Assembly: GCA_900314365.1 (NCBI GenBank)
Contig: OMVH01000294.1
Coordinates: 1-11,145 of the forward strand
Direction of reading: 5' to 3'
DNA: 11,145 nucleotides
DNA from: an uncultured Prevotella sp.
GTDB taxonomy: Bacteria > Bacteroidota > Bacteroidia > Bacteroidales > Bacteroidaceae
Shown: piece by piece, positions 1 to 6,654 of the stretch
Position numbering within the stretch: position 1 is the stretch's first letter
Layout: each line of letters starts with the position of its first letter
Notes under the pieces: model-generated
Database searches by the model: none
Seen by the model: only the letters and a program-made list of their open reading frames with translations
Told to the model about the DNA's origin: nothing
Position numbers and translations under genes: made by a program

Positions 1-283
1 ACCCTTACCTATATGAGAATATTAACAGCATCATTCATTATAATTTAGGGTGACACATTGACGAAGTCAGGTGAAGTTCTATCATTTCATTTCGCGGGAA
101 AACTCAATTTCTGAGGGTCATTCCTGGTTTCAACGTGTGGCTCTTTGTCCACTACAGAGTGTGTGTAGTTTACAAGAGCGGACAACATTTGCTTTATGCG
201 AGACCGGAACGAGAGCGGGAGGTGAGGCCGCCGCCTTTACCCCTCTCTTGTTCTGTTATGGTTTTTGCCAACGCAGCGGCTGT

Positions 284-387
284 GTCAACCACAAACGTGA
301 CTAAGCCGCAGACGTATCAACCAAATATAAAAATAATGTTTAACTGGGTCAACCAACATTAAAAATAAGACTCAAAGTAGTCAACCA
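284..387. repeat. Four gtcaacca units at exact 32-bp period
   Basis: The octamer gtcaacca begins at 284, 348 and 380, with the one-base variant atcaacca at 316, so the four copies are exactly 32 bp apart. The two middle units also share an in-phase aaaaataa at 329-336 and 361-368. The remaining unit sequence differs, so this is a degenerate tandem repeat or an array of binding sites about three helical turns apart. The units are too short and the spacers too irregular for a CRISPR array, and no cas gene is nearby. Confidence 0.7.
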
Positions 388-427
388 AAAGCGTTAAACT
401 ACAACTGTCGACTCAGTACCAAACGAA

Positions 428-501
428 AGTACTGGAGTAATCTCCGCGTAGTACTGGAGTAATATGCATGCAATACTGGAGTACTACTCCTTAGGTACTG
501 G
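428..501. repeat. Direct-repeat array, 14-bp core at 22-bp period
   Basis: The core agtactggagtaat occurs at 428-441 and 450-463. A close variant, aatactggagtact, lies at 472-485, and a shortened fourth copy, gtactgg, at 495-501 is exactly in phase. Copies start 22 bp apart, about two helical turns, with unrelated 8-bp spacers. Such phasing is typical of regulator-binding arrays or plasmid-type iterons. Nothing else here suggests a replicon, so a regulator or nucleoid-protein array, or a dispersed repeat, is more likely. Confidence 0.75.
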
Positions 502-623
502 CAAAAACTCTGTAGAGAAGTTGGGCTGTAGATGAGAATGCCGGTGAACGAAGGGCATGAGCTATAAGAGCTCGGTCGCCTCACTTTTTCTTTCGAACAA
601 CGTGATATTCCGAAAATTTTATG

Positions 624-631
624 TAAGTTTG
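624..631 (+). promoter_or_regulatory. Bacteroidetes -7 box of the FKBP/aroC unit
   Basis: TAAGTTTG matches the Bacteroidetes -7 consensus TAnnTTTG. No clean TTTG -33 element lies 19-21 bp upstream. Transcription would start near 637, leaving a leader of about 20 nt before the ATG at 659. This argues against the longer in-frame start at 557. Confidence 0.55.
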
Positions 632-658
632 CACCACAATCAAACATCAGAATCACTT

Positions 659-1225
659 ATGGACAAGAAGAACAACAAATACATTGCCATAGCATACAAG
701 CTCTATGCCGTGGCCGACGGCAACAATACCTTTATCGAAGAAGCCACCGAAGAAAAACCTTTAGTCTTCGTGAGCGGCTTCGGACTCACGCTTGACGCCT
801 TTGAGAAAGCCGTAGTAGATGTGGAAAAGGGCGGCAAATTTGACTTCACGCTCACACCGGCTGAAGCCTATGGCGACTACGTGAAGGAGCGCGTGGTGGA
901 GCTCGACAAGCAGATGTTCTGCATCGATGGCAAATTCGACTCCGACAACATCTACATGGATGCCATCGTGCCCCTGCAAAACGAGGATGGCAATCACTTC
1001 TTAGGACACGTCACGGGCATGAGCGACACCACAGTGACCATGGACCTCAACCATCCGCTCGCTGGAAAGACGCTCAATTTCAAAGGCCACGTCGTGGAGT
1101 CGCGCGAAGCCACTAATGGCGAGATAGAGTCCATACTCAACCATCTCAACGGTGGTTGCGGCGGACAGTGCTCCTCGTGCGGAGACGGTTGCTCCTCATG
1201 CGGAGGGGGCTGCGGTGGCAAGTAG
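659..1225 (+). CDS. slyD: SlyD-type FKBP peptidyl-prolyl isomerase
   Basis: A 188-residue cytoplasmic FKBP-type cis-trans prolyl isomerase and chaperone of the SlyD class. The FKBP half-sites are visible: FTLTPAEAYGDY near residues 63-74 and DLNHPLAGKTLNF near 129-141. The stretch between them matches the inserted chaperone (IF) domain of SlyD. The C-terminal 24 residues are almost only Gly, Cys and Ser, with six Cys (167, 171, 174, 178, 181, 185). This corresponds to the metal-binding tail that is His/Cys-rich in enterobacterial SlyD, and it suggests nickel or zinc handling. I chose the ATG at 659 because homology begins there and a -7 box lies just upstream; an in-frame ATG at 557 would add 34 residues with no FKBP character. 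aroC follows after 42 nt with no terminator. The family call is firm; the metal role is inferred. Confidence 0.9.
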   Translation: MDKKNNKYIAIAYKLYAVADGNNTFIEEATEEKPLVFVSGFGLTLDAFEKAVVDVEKGGKFDFTLTPAEAYGDYVKERVVELDKQMFCIDGKFDSDNIYMDAIVPLQNEDGNHFLGHVTGMSDTTVTMDLNHPLAGKTLNFKGHVVESREATNGEIESILNHLNGGCGGQCSSCGDGCSSCGGGCGGK

Positions 1226-1267
1226 GGAGAAACTCCTTAGCGTGACATATATAATAAGGTATAGAGC

Positions 1268-2344
1268 ATGTCAAACACTTTCGGCAACATCTTCCGTCTG
1301 ACGACCTTCGGAGAGAGTCATGGAGAAGCAGTGGGTGGCGTAGTCGACGGAATGCCCGCCGGCATTGACATCGACACCGCTTTTATCCAGCACGAACTGG
1401 AGAGACGGCGTCCCGGTCAAAGCAAAATCACCACGCAGCGCAACGAGCCCGACCAGGTGGAGTTGCTCAGTGGAGTCTTCGAGGGAAAGTCCACAGGGTG
1501 TCCCATCGGCTTCACCGTCAGAAACACGAATCAGCGCAGTCAGGACTACACGGCTATGAAGGACCTCTATCGCCCATCGCATGCCGACTTCACCTATCAG
1601 AGCAAATATGGCATCCGTGACTATCGTGGTGGCGGCCGCTCTTCAGCCCGCATCACGCTGAGCCGCGTAGTTGGCGGAGCTCTTGCTAAACTGGTTCTGC
1701 GCAAGGAAGGGATAAGCGTGCAGGCCTATACCTCACAGGTGGGCGACATCAAGCTTGAGCACGACTACCGAAGCTATGACCTCAGCCAGACGGAGACGAA
1801 TGCAGTGAGATGCCCCGACAGCGAGGCAGCCCGCCGCATGGAGAGCCTCATAGCCCAGGTGAAAGCCGACGGCGACACCGTGGGAGGCACCATTACCTGC
1901 GTCATCAAGGGATGTCCGGTGGGACTCGGCGAACCCGAGTTCGGCAAACTCAACGCTTGCTTAGCAGCAGCCATGCTCAGCATCAATGCCGTCAAAGGAT
2001 TCGAAATCGGCGACGGCTTCAACTTCGCCCACGAACGAGGCAGCGAGGTGAACGATGTCTTCATACCCTCAGGCTCCACGGTGCACACCGCTACGAATCA
2101 CAGCGGGGGCATACAAGGTGGCCTCAGCAACGGCGAGGATATATATTTCCGCGTGGTATTCAAGCCCGTGGCCACCATTCTCACCCCACAGCGAACTGTG
2201 AATATCCACGGACAGGCTGTGGATTTCCAAGCCAAGGGACGCCACGACCCCTGCGTCCTTCCAAGGGCTGTTCCCATTGTGGAATCGATGGCTGCTATGA
2301 CCATTCTCGATGCCTTACTCGAAAAATTGACAAATAAGCTTTAA
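1268..2344 (+). CDS. aroC: Chorismate synthase
   Basis: A 358-residue chorismate synthase, catalysing the last shikimate step: 5-enolpyruvylshikimate-3-phosphate to chorismate, using reduced FMN. The first signature, GESHGEAVGGVVDGMPAG, lies at residues 15-32 and holds the catalytic His18. RRRPGQSKITTQRNEPD at 46-62 and RPSHADFTYQSKYG at 102-115 (second catalytic His, 105) follow, then YRGGGRSSAR at 119-128. Length is normal for the family and the frame is intact. The gene lies 42 nt downstream of the slyD-like gene, so the two are probably one transcript. No strong ribosome site is seen, as is usual in this phylum; AAGG at about 1255-1258 is the nearest purine run. The protein acts in the cytoplasm as a tetramer in known members. 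Confidence 0.97.
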   Translation: MSNTFGNIFRLTTFGESHGEAVGGVVDGMPAGIDIDTAFIQHELERRRPGQSKITTQRNEPDQVELLSGVFEGKSTGCPIGFTVRNTNQRSQDYTAMKDLYRPSHADFTYQSKYGIRDYRGGGRSSARITLSRVVGGALAKLVLRKEGISVQAYTSQVGDIKLEHDYRSYDLSQTETNAVRCPDSEAARRMESLIAQVKADGDTVGGTITCVIKGCPVGLGEPEFGKLNACLAAAMLSINAVKGFEIGDGFNFAHERGSEVNDVFIPSGSTVHTATNHSGGIQGGLSNGEDIYFRVVFKPVATILTPQRTVNIHGQAVDFQAKGRHDPCVLPRAVPIVESMAAMTILDALLEKLTNKL

Positions 2345-2378
2345 TTTTTGATAAAACGCACTATTTTCCACAAAATAA

Positions 2379-2410
2379 TTTGGCGCTTTCAAAAAAGCTC
2401 ATTATATTTG
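2379..2410 (+). promoter_or_regulatory. Bacteroidetes promoter (TTTG-N20-TATATTTG)
   Basis: TTTG at 2379-2382 (-33 element) and TATATTTG at 2403-2410 (-7 element, consensus TAnnTTTG) are separated by 20 bp. This is the best full match to the Bacteroidetes primary-sigma promoter in the window. It should start transcripts near 2416, where no intact gene begins. Confidence 0.75.
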
Positions 2411-2415
2411 CAAAG

Positions 2416-2512
2416 AATTTAGAAAGGGTTTGTGAAAATCCAATTTTAATTTAGTTAAGTCTAGTTTAGTTTTTGTGTTGGTTGGGGATTATCTATTGAT
2501 AGTCCCCTTTTT
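2416..2512 (+). ncRNA. Candidate small RNA of about 100 nt, or attenuated leader
   Basis: The segment has all parts of a free-standing small RNA gene. It starts just after a canonical promoter and ends at a strong intrinsic terminator. Near its 5' end, 2426-2431 pairs with 2436-2441 around a GTGA loop, which is a GNRA tetraloop. An A/T-rich single-stranded stretch follows to about 2483. The alternative is a 5' leader with an attenuator for the hydrolase gene downstream; because that gene is truncated and frameshifted, an independent RNA fits better. I do not recognise an Rfam family from sequence alone. Confidence 0.5.
2484..2512 (+). terminator. Intrinsic terminator of the candidate small RNA
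   Basis: A 10-bp stem pairs 2484-2493 with 2498-2507 (one G-T wobble) around the loop TATT. The stem base is four G-C pairs, and five T follow at 2508-2512. This is a textbook rho-independent terminator reading rightward. Confidence 0.8.
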
Positions 2513-2513
2513 C

Positions 2514-3313
2514 ATGGCTCAAACTCAGCGAGTGCAATCGTTCACAGAATCATTCAACCCAGCGCTCACCGGCAGGTGACTAAGGAGGAGGCTGCACTCT
2601 TCCCCGCATACATTCGTTCACTGGGACTCAAACTCAAGGATGGAACTCCACTCACAGCTGACAATTATCTCGATTTCATCAAGTCGGAACTCATACGCTC
2701 CGCACAGATAGCCAAGAACGCCGGTGCCGAGATTCCCGATTCCATAGGATTCACTTTCAGCACCGGCCGCGGAGCATTCGCACCCATCAACGGCGGACAG
2801 AAACCAGCAGGAATGCCAGCTAAGATGCCGGCCGGAGGACAGAAGCAGGTAGGCGAATACATCACCGGACTGGACATGGAAAAATATCTGAACTACGTAG
2901 CCAACAAGACGCCCTTGAAATCGGCACCGGCTTTCGATGCACTCGGAGTGGCCGGGAACGATGCCTCGGGAGAAAACGACGAGTTCGGCGACGAAAACAA
3001 CAAGCCCGCCAACTTCACACCCTACAGCGCCACCAAAAACGGAACGGTGGTAGCAGAGAGTGCGAAAGCCAATGAACTGTTGCTCAACCCAATGCAACAG
3101 ATAGGCTCCGGAGTGACTACAACAGCTCCACACTGGTACATATGTCATGGATCCATCGACCGCGACACGGCTTTCCCCATAGCATTGAACCTCGCTTTGA
3201 AGCTGCAAAATGCGGGTAAGGATGTGAACTATCTGTTAGCTTGGAACCGTCCTCACAGTGGCGACTACGCTCTGAGCGAACTCTTCGACTGGCTCGACAG
3301 CATCACAAAATAG
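2514..3313 (+). pseudogene. Truncated tannase/feruloyl-esterase-like hydrolase
   Basis: The open frame 2576-3313 (GTG start, 245 residues) resembles the C-terminal half of subtype-B tannase-like alpha/beta hydrolases, usually secreted proteins of over 500 residues. APHWYICHGSIDRDTAFP carries the likely catalytic Asp, and WNRPHSGDYALSELFDW the catalytic His. No GxSxG nucleophile motif, signal peptide or N-terminal half is present. Upstream, in another frame, ATG at 2514 gives a 21-residue peptide, ending in ESFNPALTGR before a TGA at 2577-2579. It reads naturally into VTKEEAALFPAYIRSLGLKL of the main frame, so a single-base frameshift near 2570-2578 is likely. The remnant starts directly after the T-run of the preceding terminator. 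It is probably inactive, though the 245-residue frame may still be annotated as a hypothetical protein. The family call rests on remembered conserved C-terminal motifs. Confidence 0.7.
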
Positions 3314-3335
3314 GAATGCCACAAGTATCCCACGC

Positions 3336-3375
3336 TATTCAAGGGGAGAAGCCGGACTGCTTCTCCCCTTGAATA
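3336..3375 (+). terminator. Long perfect hairpin after the hydrolase remnant
   Basis: Positions 3336-3352 pair without mismatch with 3359-3375, a 17-bp stem with the 6-nt loop CGGACT. The sequence after it (ATTCTC) is only weakly T-rich. It probably terminates transcripts from the left or stabilises their 3' ends. Confidence 0.65.
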
Positions 3376-3494
3376 TTCTCTATGCATAATAAGCACTGTC
3401 AACTTTCAGGAGTGCATCAATTCCACTTGCGAGAACTGCACAGAAAGCTTTCTACCCTACTGCAAGCTCTTGAAACTGTTAAAAAGGGAAAGCT

Positions 3495-3550
3495 AATGTC
3501 TGATTTTAGACATTCGACTTAAAGATTTCGACAAAATCTTCCTACTTTTG
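3495..3550 (+). promoter_or_regulatory. Beta-helix gene promoter with two inverted repeats
   Basis: TACTTTTG at 3543-3550 fits the -7 consensus TAnnTTTG; no good -33 TTTG is seen. Two perfect 7-bp inverted repeats lie just upstream: AATGTCT/AGACATT (3495-3501 and 3508-3514, 6-nt gap) and AAGATTT/AAATCTT (3522-3528 and 3534-3540, 5-nt gap). The second would occupy the -33 to -7 spacer, where a bound repressor would block polymerase. The poor -33 box hints at a need for an activator. Confidence 0.5.
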
Positions 3551-3577
3551 CACATTATATCATCAATAAGTATGCTT

Positions 3578-4999
3578 ATGAAAAGATTGTTTACACTTTT
3601 TACGGCCCTCACGGCCAGTGCCCTGACACTTCAGGCTTACAATTATTCCACCCCAGGAACAGGAACCACCTACACCCTCGAGTCACTGGCTGCCATAGAG
3701 GCTTCGCATGTGACTAAGGGCAACGGCGGCTACACACTTGCCGACAGCATCACCATCAGCAAGGGCGACTCCTTCCAGCTGAAGGACGGTGACATCATGC
3801 TCCTCGGTAATAAGACAGCCTTCATCATCCAGGGATCTGCTGACTTCAGCGTGGCCAACAAGGCCACAGTAACGCGCGCTACCGAAGACGACACGCCTGA
3901 CGTGATAAGGCTCGAAGGCGAAGGAACCTTCAGTTTCAAGAACGTGACCTTTGACTACGTGGGCCTTAAAAGTTATGCTCCACTAAATATCGTTATCGAC
4001 AGCTGCTCCTTCGTGAACTACCACTCCGTAAACAGCAACAAAGGTCCCATCTGCTTCGGTAGTACGGACTGCAAGCTGACGCTCACCAACTCCTATTTCT
4101 CCAACAACGACTTTGCTTGCTACGGCGGTAGTGCCAACCTCATGACCCGCGTGAGAATAGAGAACTGCGTGTTCAATAAAAGTCAGAAACAAAATCGCAA
4201 CTATCCAGTTCTGAATCTCACACCGGGCGACAGCATCGTGGTGCGCAACAATGTCATCCATGGATCGTCGGAGCTCACAATGGTGGGAGGTATCTCCGTG
4301 GCCAATCTCATGGGCATGAGCGGAATGGAATACGTGGAAATATCGGGCAACACCGTTGACAGCTGCCGTTATGGCATCAGCCTCACTGGAAATCTCGGAC
4401 TGGCTGTCATCAAGAACAACAAGCTGACCAACAACCGCTTCGTCTACAAAAACAACGCCAACTACGGCGGCAGCGGCATAGCCATCTACGACTCGAGCAA
4501 GAATCTGAAGGTGCGCGCAAGCGGAAACGAAATATCCGGCAATCTCTGGGGCATCACTATCATGGGCGGCAAGGACATCAATCTCGGTAAAATACAGGTC
4601 GACGGCAGCAGTCTCGAGCCTACGGATGCTGAATACAATGAGGGCCGTAATGTTTTCAAGAACAATGGCAACGGCGGCACCCGCTACGACGTGGCCTTCC
4701 CCTCGGGCACAAGCTATCTGACGGTCTACGCCCAGAACAACCAGTGGGGCGTGGAGAAGCAGGTGGAAGACAGCATCGAGTCCGTCATACTGCATCAGCA
4801 TGACGATGCCACCTTGGGCAAAGTAATCTTCATGCCTGCCCTCACGGCTTCGGGTATAACCGCTACCAAGACCAATGCGCGCCAGAGCAAGGCTGATGCC
4901 TATTTCGACGCTGGCGGACGCCGCAGGGAAGGAATAGGGCGCGGACTAACCATCATCCGCAAGAACGATGGAACCGTGGTAAAGGTGATGAGCCGATAA
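3578..4999 (+). CDS. Secreted right-handed parallel beta-helix protein
   Basis: A 473-residue exported protein. MKRLFTLFTALTASALTLQA is a clear Sec signal peptide, cleaved before YNYSTPG. The body, about residues 60-400, is a series of Asn- and Gly-rich strands such as VRIENCVFNKS, VVRNNVIHGSS, VEISGNTVDSC and VIKNNKLTNN. This is the rung pattern of right-handed parallel beta-helix (pectate-lyase-like) proteins, and no catalytic motif is certain. The C-terminus, AYFDAGGRRREGIGRGL then a short basic strand, resembles the C-terminal 'YDLxGR...GLYI' segments common on secreted Bacteroidales proteins. I chose the ATG at 3578 as the best signal-peptide start; ATG 3572 is equally possible. The TTG at 3548 lies inside the promoter -7 box and is rejected. 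A surface polysaccharide lyase or adhesin role is inference. Transcription ends at the hairpin near 5033. Confidence 0.82.
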   Translation: MKRLFTLFTALTASALTLQAYNYSTPGTGTTYTLESLAAIEASHVTKGNGGYTLADSITISKGDSFQLKDGDIMLLGNKTAFIIQGSADFSVANKATVTRATEDDTPDVIRLEGEGTFSFKNVTFDYVGLKSYAPLNIVIDSCSFVNYHSVNSNKGPICFGSTDCKLTLTNSYFSNNDFACYGGSANLMTRVRIENCVFNKSQKQNRNYPVLNLTPGDSIVVRNNVIHGSSELTMVGGISVANLMGMSGMEYVEISGNTVDSCRYGISLTGNLGLAVIKNNKLTNNRFVYKNNANYGGSGIAIYDSSKNLKVRASGNEISGNLWGITIMGGKDINLGKIQVDGSSLEPTDAEYNEGRNVFKNNGNGGTRYDVAFPSGTSYLTVYAQNNQWGVEKQVEDSIESVILHQHDDATLGKVIFMPALTASGITATKTNARQSKADAYFDAGGRRREGIGRGLTIIRKNDGTVVKVMSR

Positions 5000-5032
5000 G
5001 GAATGACATACTGCCACTACCAGGCAGACAGC

Positions 5033-5074
5033 AGAAGGCCGGTCCTCTCTATTCTATGAGGGAACCGGCCTTCT
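5033..5074. terminator. Hairpin between the convergent beta-helix and aspA genes
   Basis: AGAAGGCCGGT at 5033-5043 pairs with ACCGGCCTTCT at 5064-5074. The stem is partly extended by CC/GG inside, with an A/T-rich loop around 5048-5058. It lies between the stop codons of two convergent genes and can serve both. Neither side has a long T-run. Confidence 0.65.
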
Positions 5075-5146
5075 CTGATTTCCATCTCCATTTCATCAAT
5101 ATTCTCCTGCCACTCTAAGCTGGAGAACACTTCCGGTGAACAACGC

Positions 5147-6580
5147 TTACGAATTAGACGAGAGATGTTTGGAGAGGAACTTATGCGACTCCAGCATGGC
5201 CTCTGGATCGAGCGCCTTGTCGAGCTCTTCCTTCGTCATAAGCTTATGTTCGAGCACGAGGTCATAGACGGCTCTTCCTGTCTCGTTGGCCTCCTTGGCA
5301 ATCTTGGAACTGTTCTTATAGCCGATGTAAGGATTCAGCGCCGTAACAATACCGATGGAGTTTTTCACCATCTCATAACAACGCTCCTTGTTGACGGTTA
5401 TGCCGAGTACGCATTCCTCTGTGAGGGTGTTAATGGCATTGCTGAGCCACCAAAGGCTCTCGAAAAGACACTCGGTGATAACAGGCTCCATGACATTAAG
5501 TTCCAGCTGTCCGGCCTCGGCAGCAAGCGTGACGGTAGTGTCGTTGCCAATCACCTTGAAGCAAGTCTGATTAGTCACTTCCGGAATCACGGGATTCACC
5601 TTGCCCGGCATGATGCTGGAGCCGGGAGCCTTCGGCGGCAAGTTAATCTCATTAAGGCCGCAACGCGGTCCTGAAGCCAACAGCCTGAGGTCGTTGCATA
5701 TCTTCGACACCTTCACGGCCAACCGCTTCAGAGCACTGGAATAGCTCACATAGGCTCCTGTATCGGGAGTGGCCTCCACAAGGTCTGGCGAAGAGATGAA
5801 GCTCTCACCGGTGAGCTTACTCAGATTGGCCGCACAGAGCTTGGCAAAACCGGGTACAGCATTCAGTCCCGTGCCGATGGCAGTGCCGCCCATGTTAATC
5901 TCGTGGAGCAGCTTCACGTTGCGCTCAAGGTTGAGAATTTCCTCCTCAAGATTATCGGCGTAGGCATTGAACTCCTGCCCCACTGTCATAGGGACGGCAT
6001 CCTGCAGTTGCGTGCGGCCCATTTTGATGGCATCGTGATACTCGTCGGCCTTGTAGCGGAAAGCAGAAATGAGCCCCGTTAGCGAACCTACAAGAGTCTT
6101 GTTCATGCGGATGATGGCCAGACGGATGGTCGTGGGATAGACATCGTTCGTGGACTGTCCGCAGTTTACGTGGTCGTTGGGGTAGCAGTACTGGTATTCG
6201 CCCTTCTTATGGCCCATAATCTCGAGGGCACGGTTGGCTATAACCTCGTTGGCATTCATGTTGACCGAGGTACCAGCTCCGCCCTGCATCATGTCGATGG
6301 GAAAATTCTCGTGCAGTTTACCGTCGATAATCTCGCGACATGCCTGCGAAATGGCGCCAGCTATCTCGTCGTTGATGGTGCCTAAGGCATGATTGGTCTG
6401 CACGGCAGCCAATTTCACATAAGCGATGGCGATGATGAAGTCGGGATAGTCGCGCATCTTCTTACGCGAGATATGGTAGTTGTTGATGGCGCGCTGGGTC
6501 TGCACACCGTAGTAGGCCTCGGCCGGGACTTTGAGTTCGCCCAAGAGGTCGGATTCCACTCTAAACTTTTCTTCTGACAT
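5147..6580 (-). CDS. aspA: Aspartate ammonia-lyase (aspartase)
   Basis: A 477-residue aspartase of the fumarase/aspartase superfamily: L-aspartate to fumarate plus ammonia, in the cytoplasm. The superfamily signature GSSIMPGKVNP lies at residues 320-330; its first Ser is the catalytic base. GAGTSVNMNANEVIANRA (101-118), GQSTNDVYPT (141-150) and GTAIGTGLN (232-240) shape the active site. NDTTVTLAAEAGQLELNV (346-363) favours aspartase over class II fumarase, as does the length, nearly that of E. coli AspA. In Bacteroidales the fumarate can feed fumarate respiration. The ATG at 6580 matches the family N-terminus (MSEEKFRVESDLLGELKVP). A TTG nine codons upstream would start almost at the predicted transcription start and is rejected. 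It converges on the beta-helix gene and is not co-transcribed with a partner. Confidence 0.93.
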   Translation of the reverse strand: MSEEKFRVESDLLGELKVPAEAYYGVQTQRAINNYHISRKKMRDYPDFIIAIAYVKLAAVQTNHALGTINDEIAGAISQACREIIDGKLHENFPIDMMQGGAGTSVNMNANEVIANRALEIMGHKKGEYQYCYPNDHVNCGQSTNDVYPTTIRLAIIRMNKTLVGSLTGLISAFRYKADEYHDAIKMGRTQLQDAVPMTVGQEFNAYADNLEEEILNLERNVKLLHEINMGGTAIGTGLNAVPGFAKLCAANLSKLTGESFISSPDLVEATPDTGAYVSYSSALKRLAVKVSKICNDLRLLASGPRCGLNEINLPPKAPGSSIMPGKVNPVIPEVTNQTCFKVIGNDTTVTLAAEAGQLELNVMEPVITECLFESLWWLSNAINTLTEECVLGITVNKERCYEMVKNSIGIVTALNPYIGYKNSSKIAKEANETGRAVYDLVLEHKLMTKEELDKALDPEAMLESHKFLSKHLSSNS

Positions 6581-6615
6581 AATTATATTTCGTTTATCCG
6601 TTTTCAACTCTAAGG

Positions 6616-6623
6616 CAAAGTTA
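6616..6623 (-). promoter_or_regulatory. -7 box of aspA
   Basis: On the minus strand TAACTTTG matches TAnnTTTG exactly. Transcription would begin near 6610 and give a leader of about 30 nt before the ATG at 6580. A canonical -33 TTTG is not seen at the expected distance. Confidence 0.6.
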
Positions 6624-6654
6624 CTGCTTTTTCTTGTGACGAAGGGCAGGAGAA

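Larger units (their letters stand above)
1..658. other. Non-coding region with two phased repeat arrays
   Basis: About 650 bases at the left edge carry no gene I can support. Short open frames exist (for example 135-362 on the plus strand and 399-656 on the minus strand), but they show no domain, no signal peptide and no consistent start, and they run through the repeat arrays. The left third (1-283) has no recognisable structure beyond a GC-rich patch near 215-245. From 284 to 501 two successive arrays of short phased repeats occur (listed separately). The last part holds the promoter of the FKBP gene. The stretch could be a dispersed intergenic element of the genome; that is inference. Confidence 0.6.

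Noticed and set aside
135..362. A 75-codon frame ending inside the 32-bp array
   Set aside because: No domain, poor composition for a real protein, no promoter or start signal, and it overlaps a different 77-codon frame; more likely chance coding in repeat DNA.
284..501. CRISPR array
   Set aside because: Repeat units are only 8 and 14 bp, the spacers of the second array are 8 bp, and no cas gene is present.
428..501. Plasmid replication iterons
   Set aside because: The 22-bp period fits, but there is no Rep gene or DnaA box, and the neighbours are chromosomal housekeeping genes.
557..658. N-terminal extension of the FKBP protein from the ATG at 557
   Set aside because: The -7 box at 624-631 lies inside it and FKBP homology starts at the ATG at 659.
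3548..3577. TTG start for the beta-helix protein
   Set aside because: The codon overlaps the promoter -7 box, and MKRLFTLF at 3578 makes a better signal peptide.
3983..4801. Long minus-strand frame of 272 codons opposite the beta-helix gene
   Set aside because: It is the antisense shadow of a convincing secreted protein and has no recognisable domain.
5147..6580. Class II fumarase
   Set aside because: Shares the superfamily signature, but the AAEAGQLELNV segment and length fit aspartase better.
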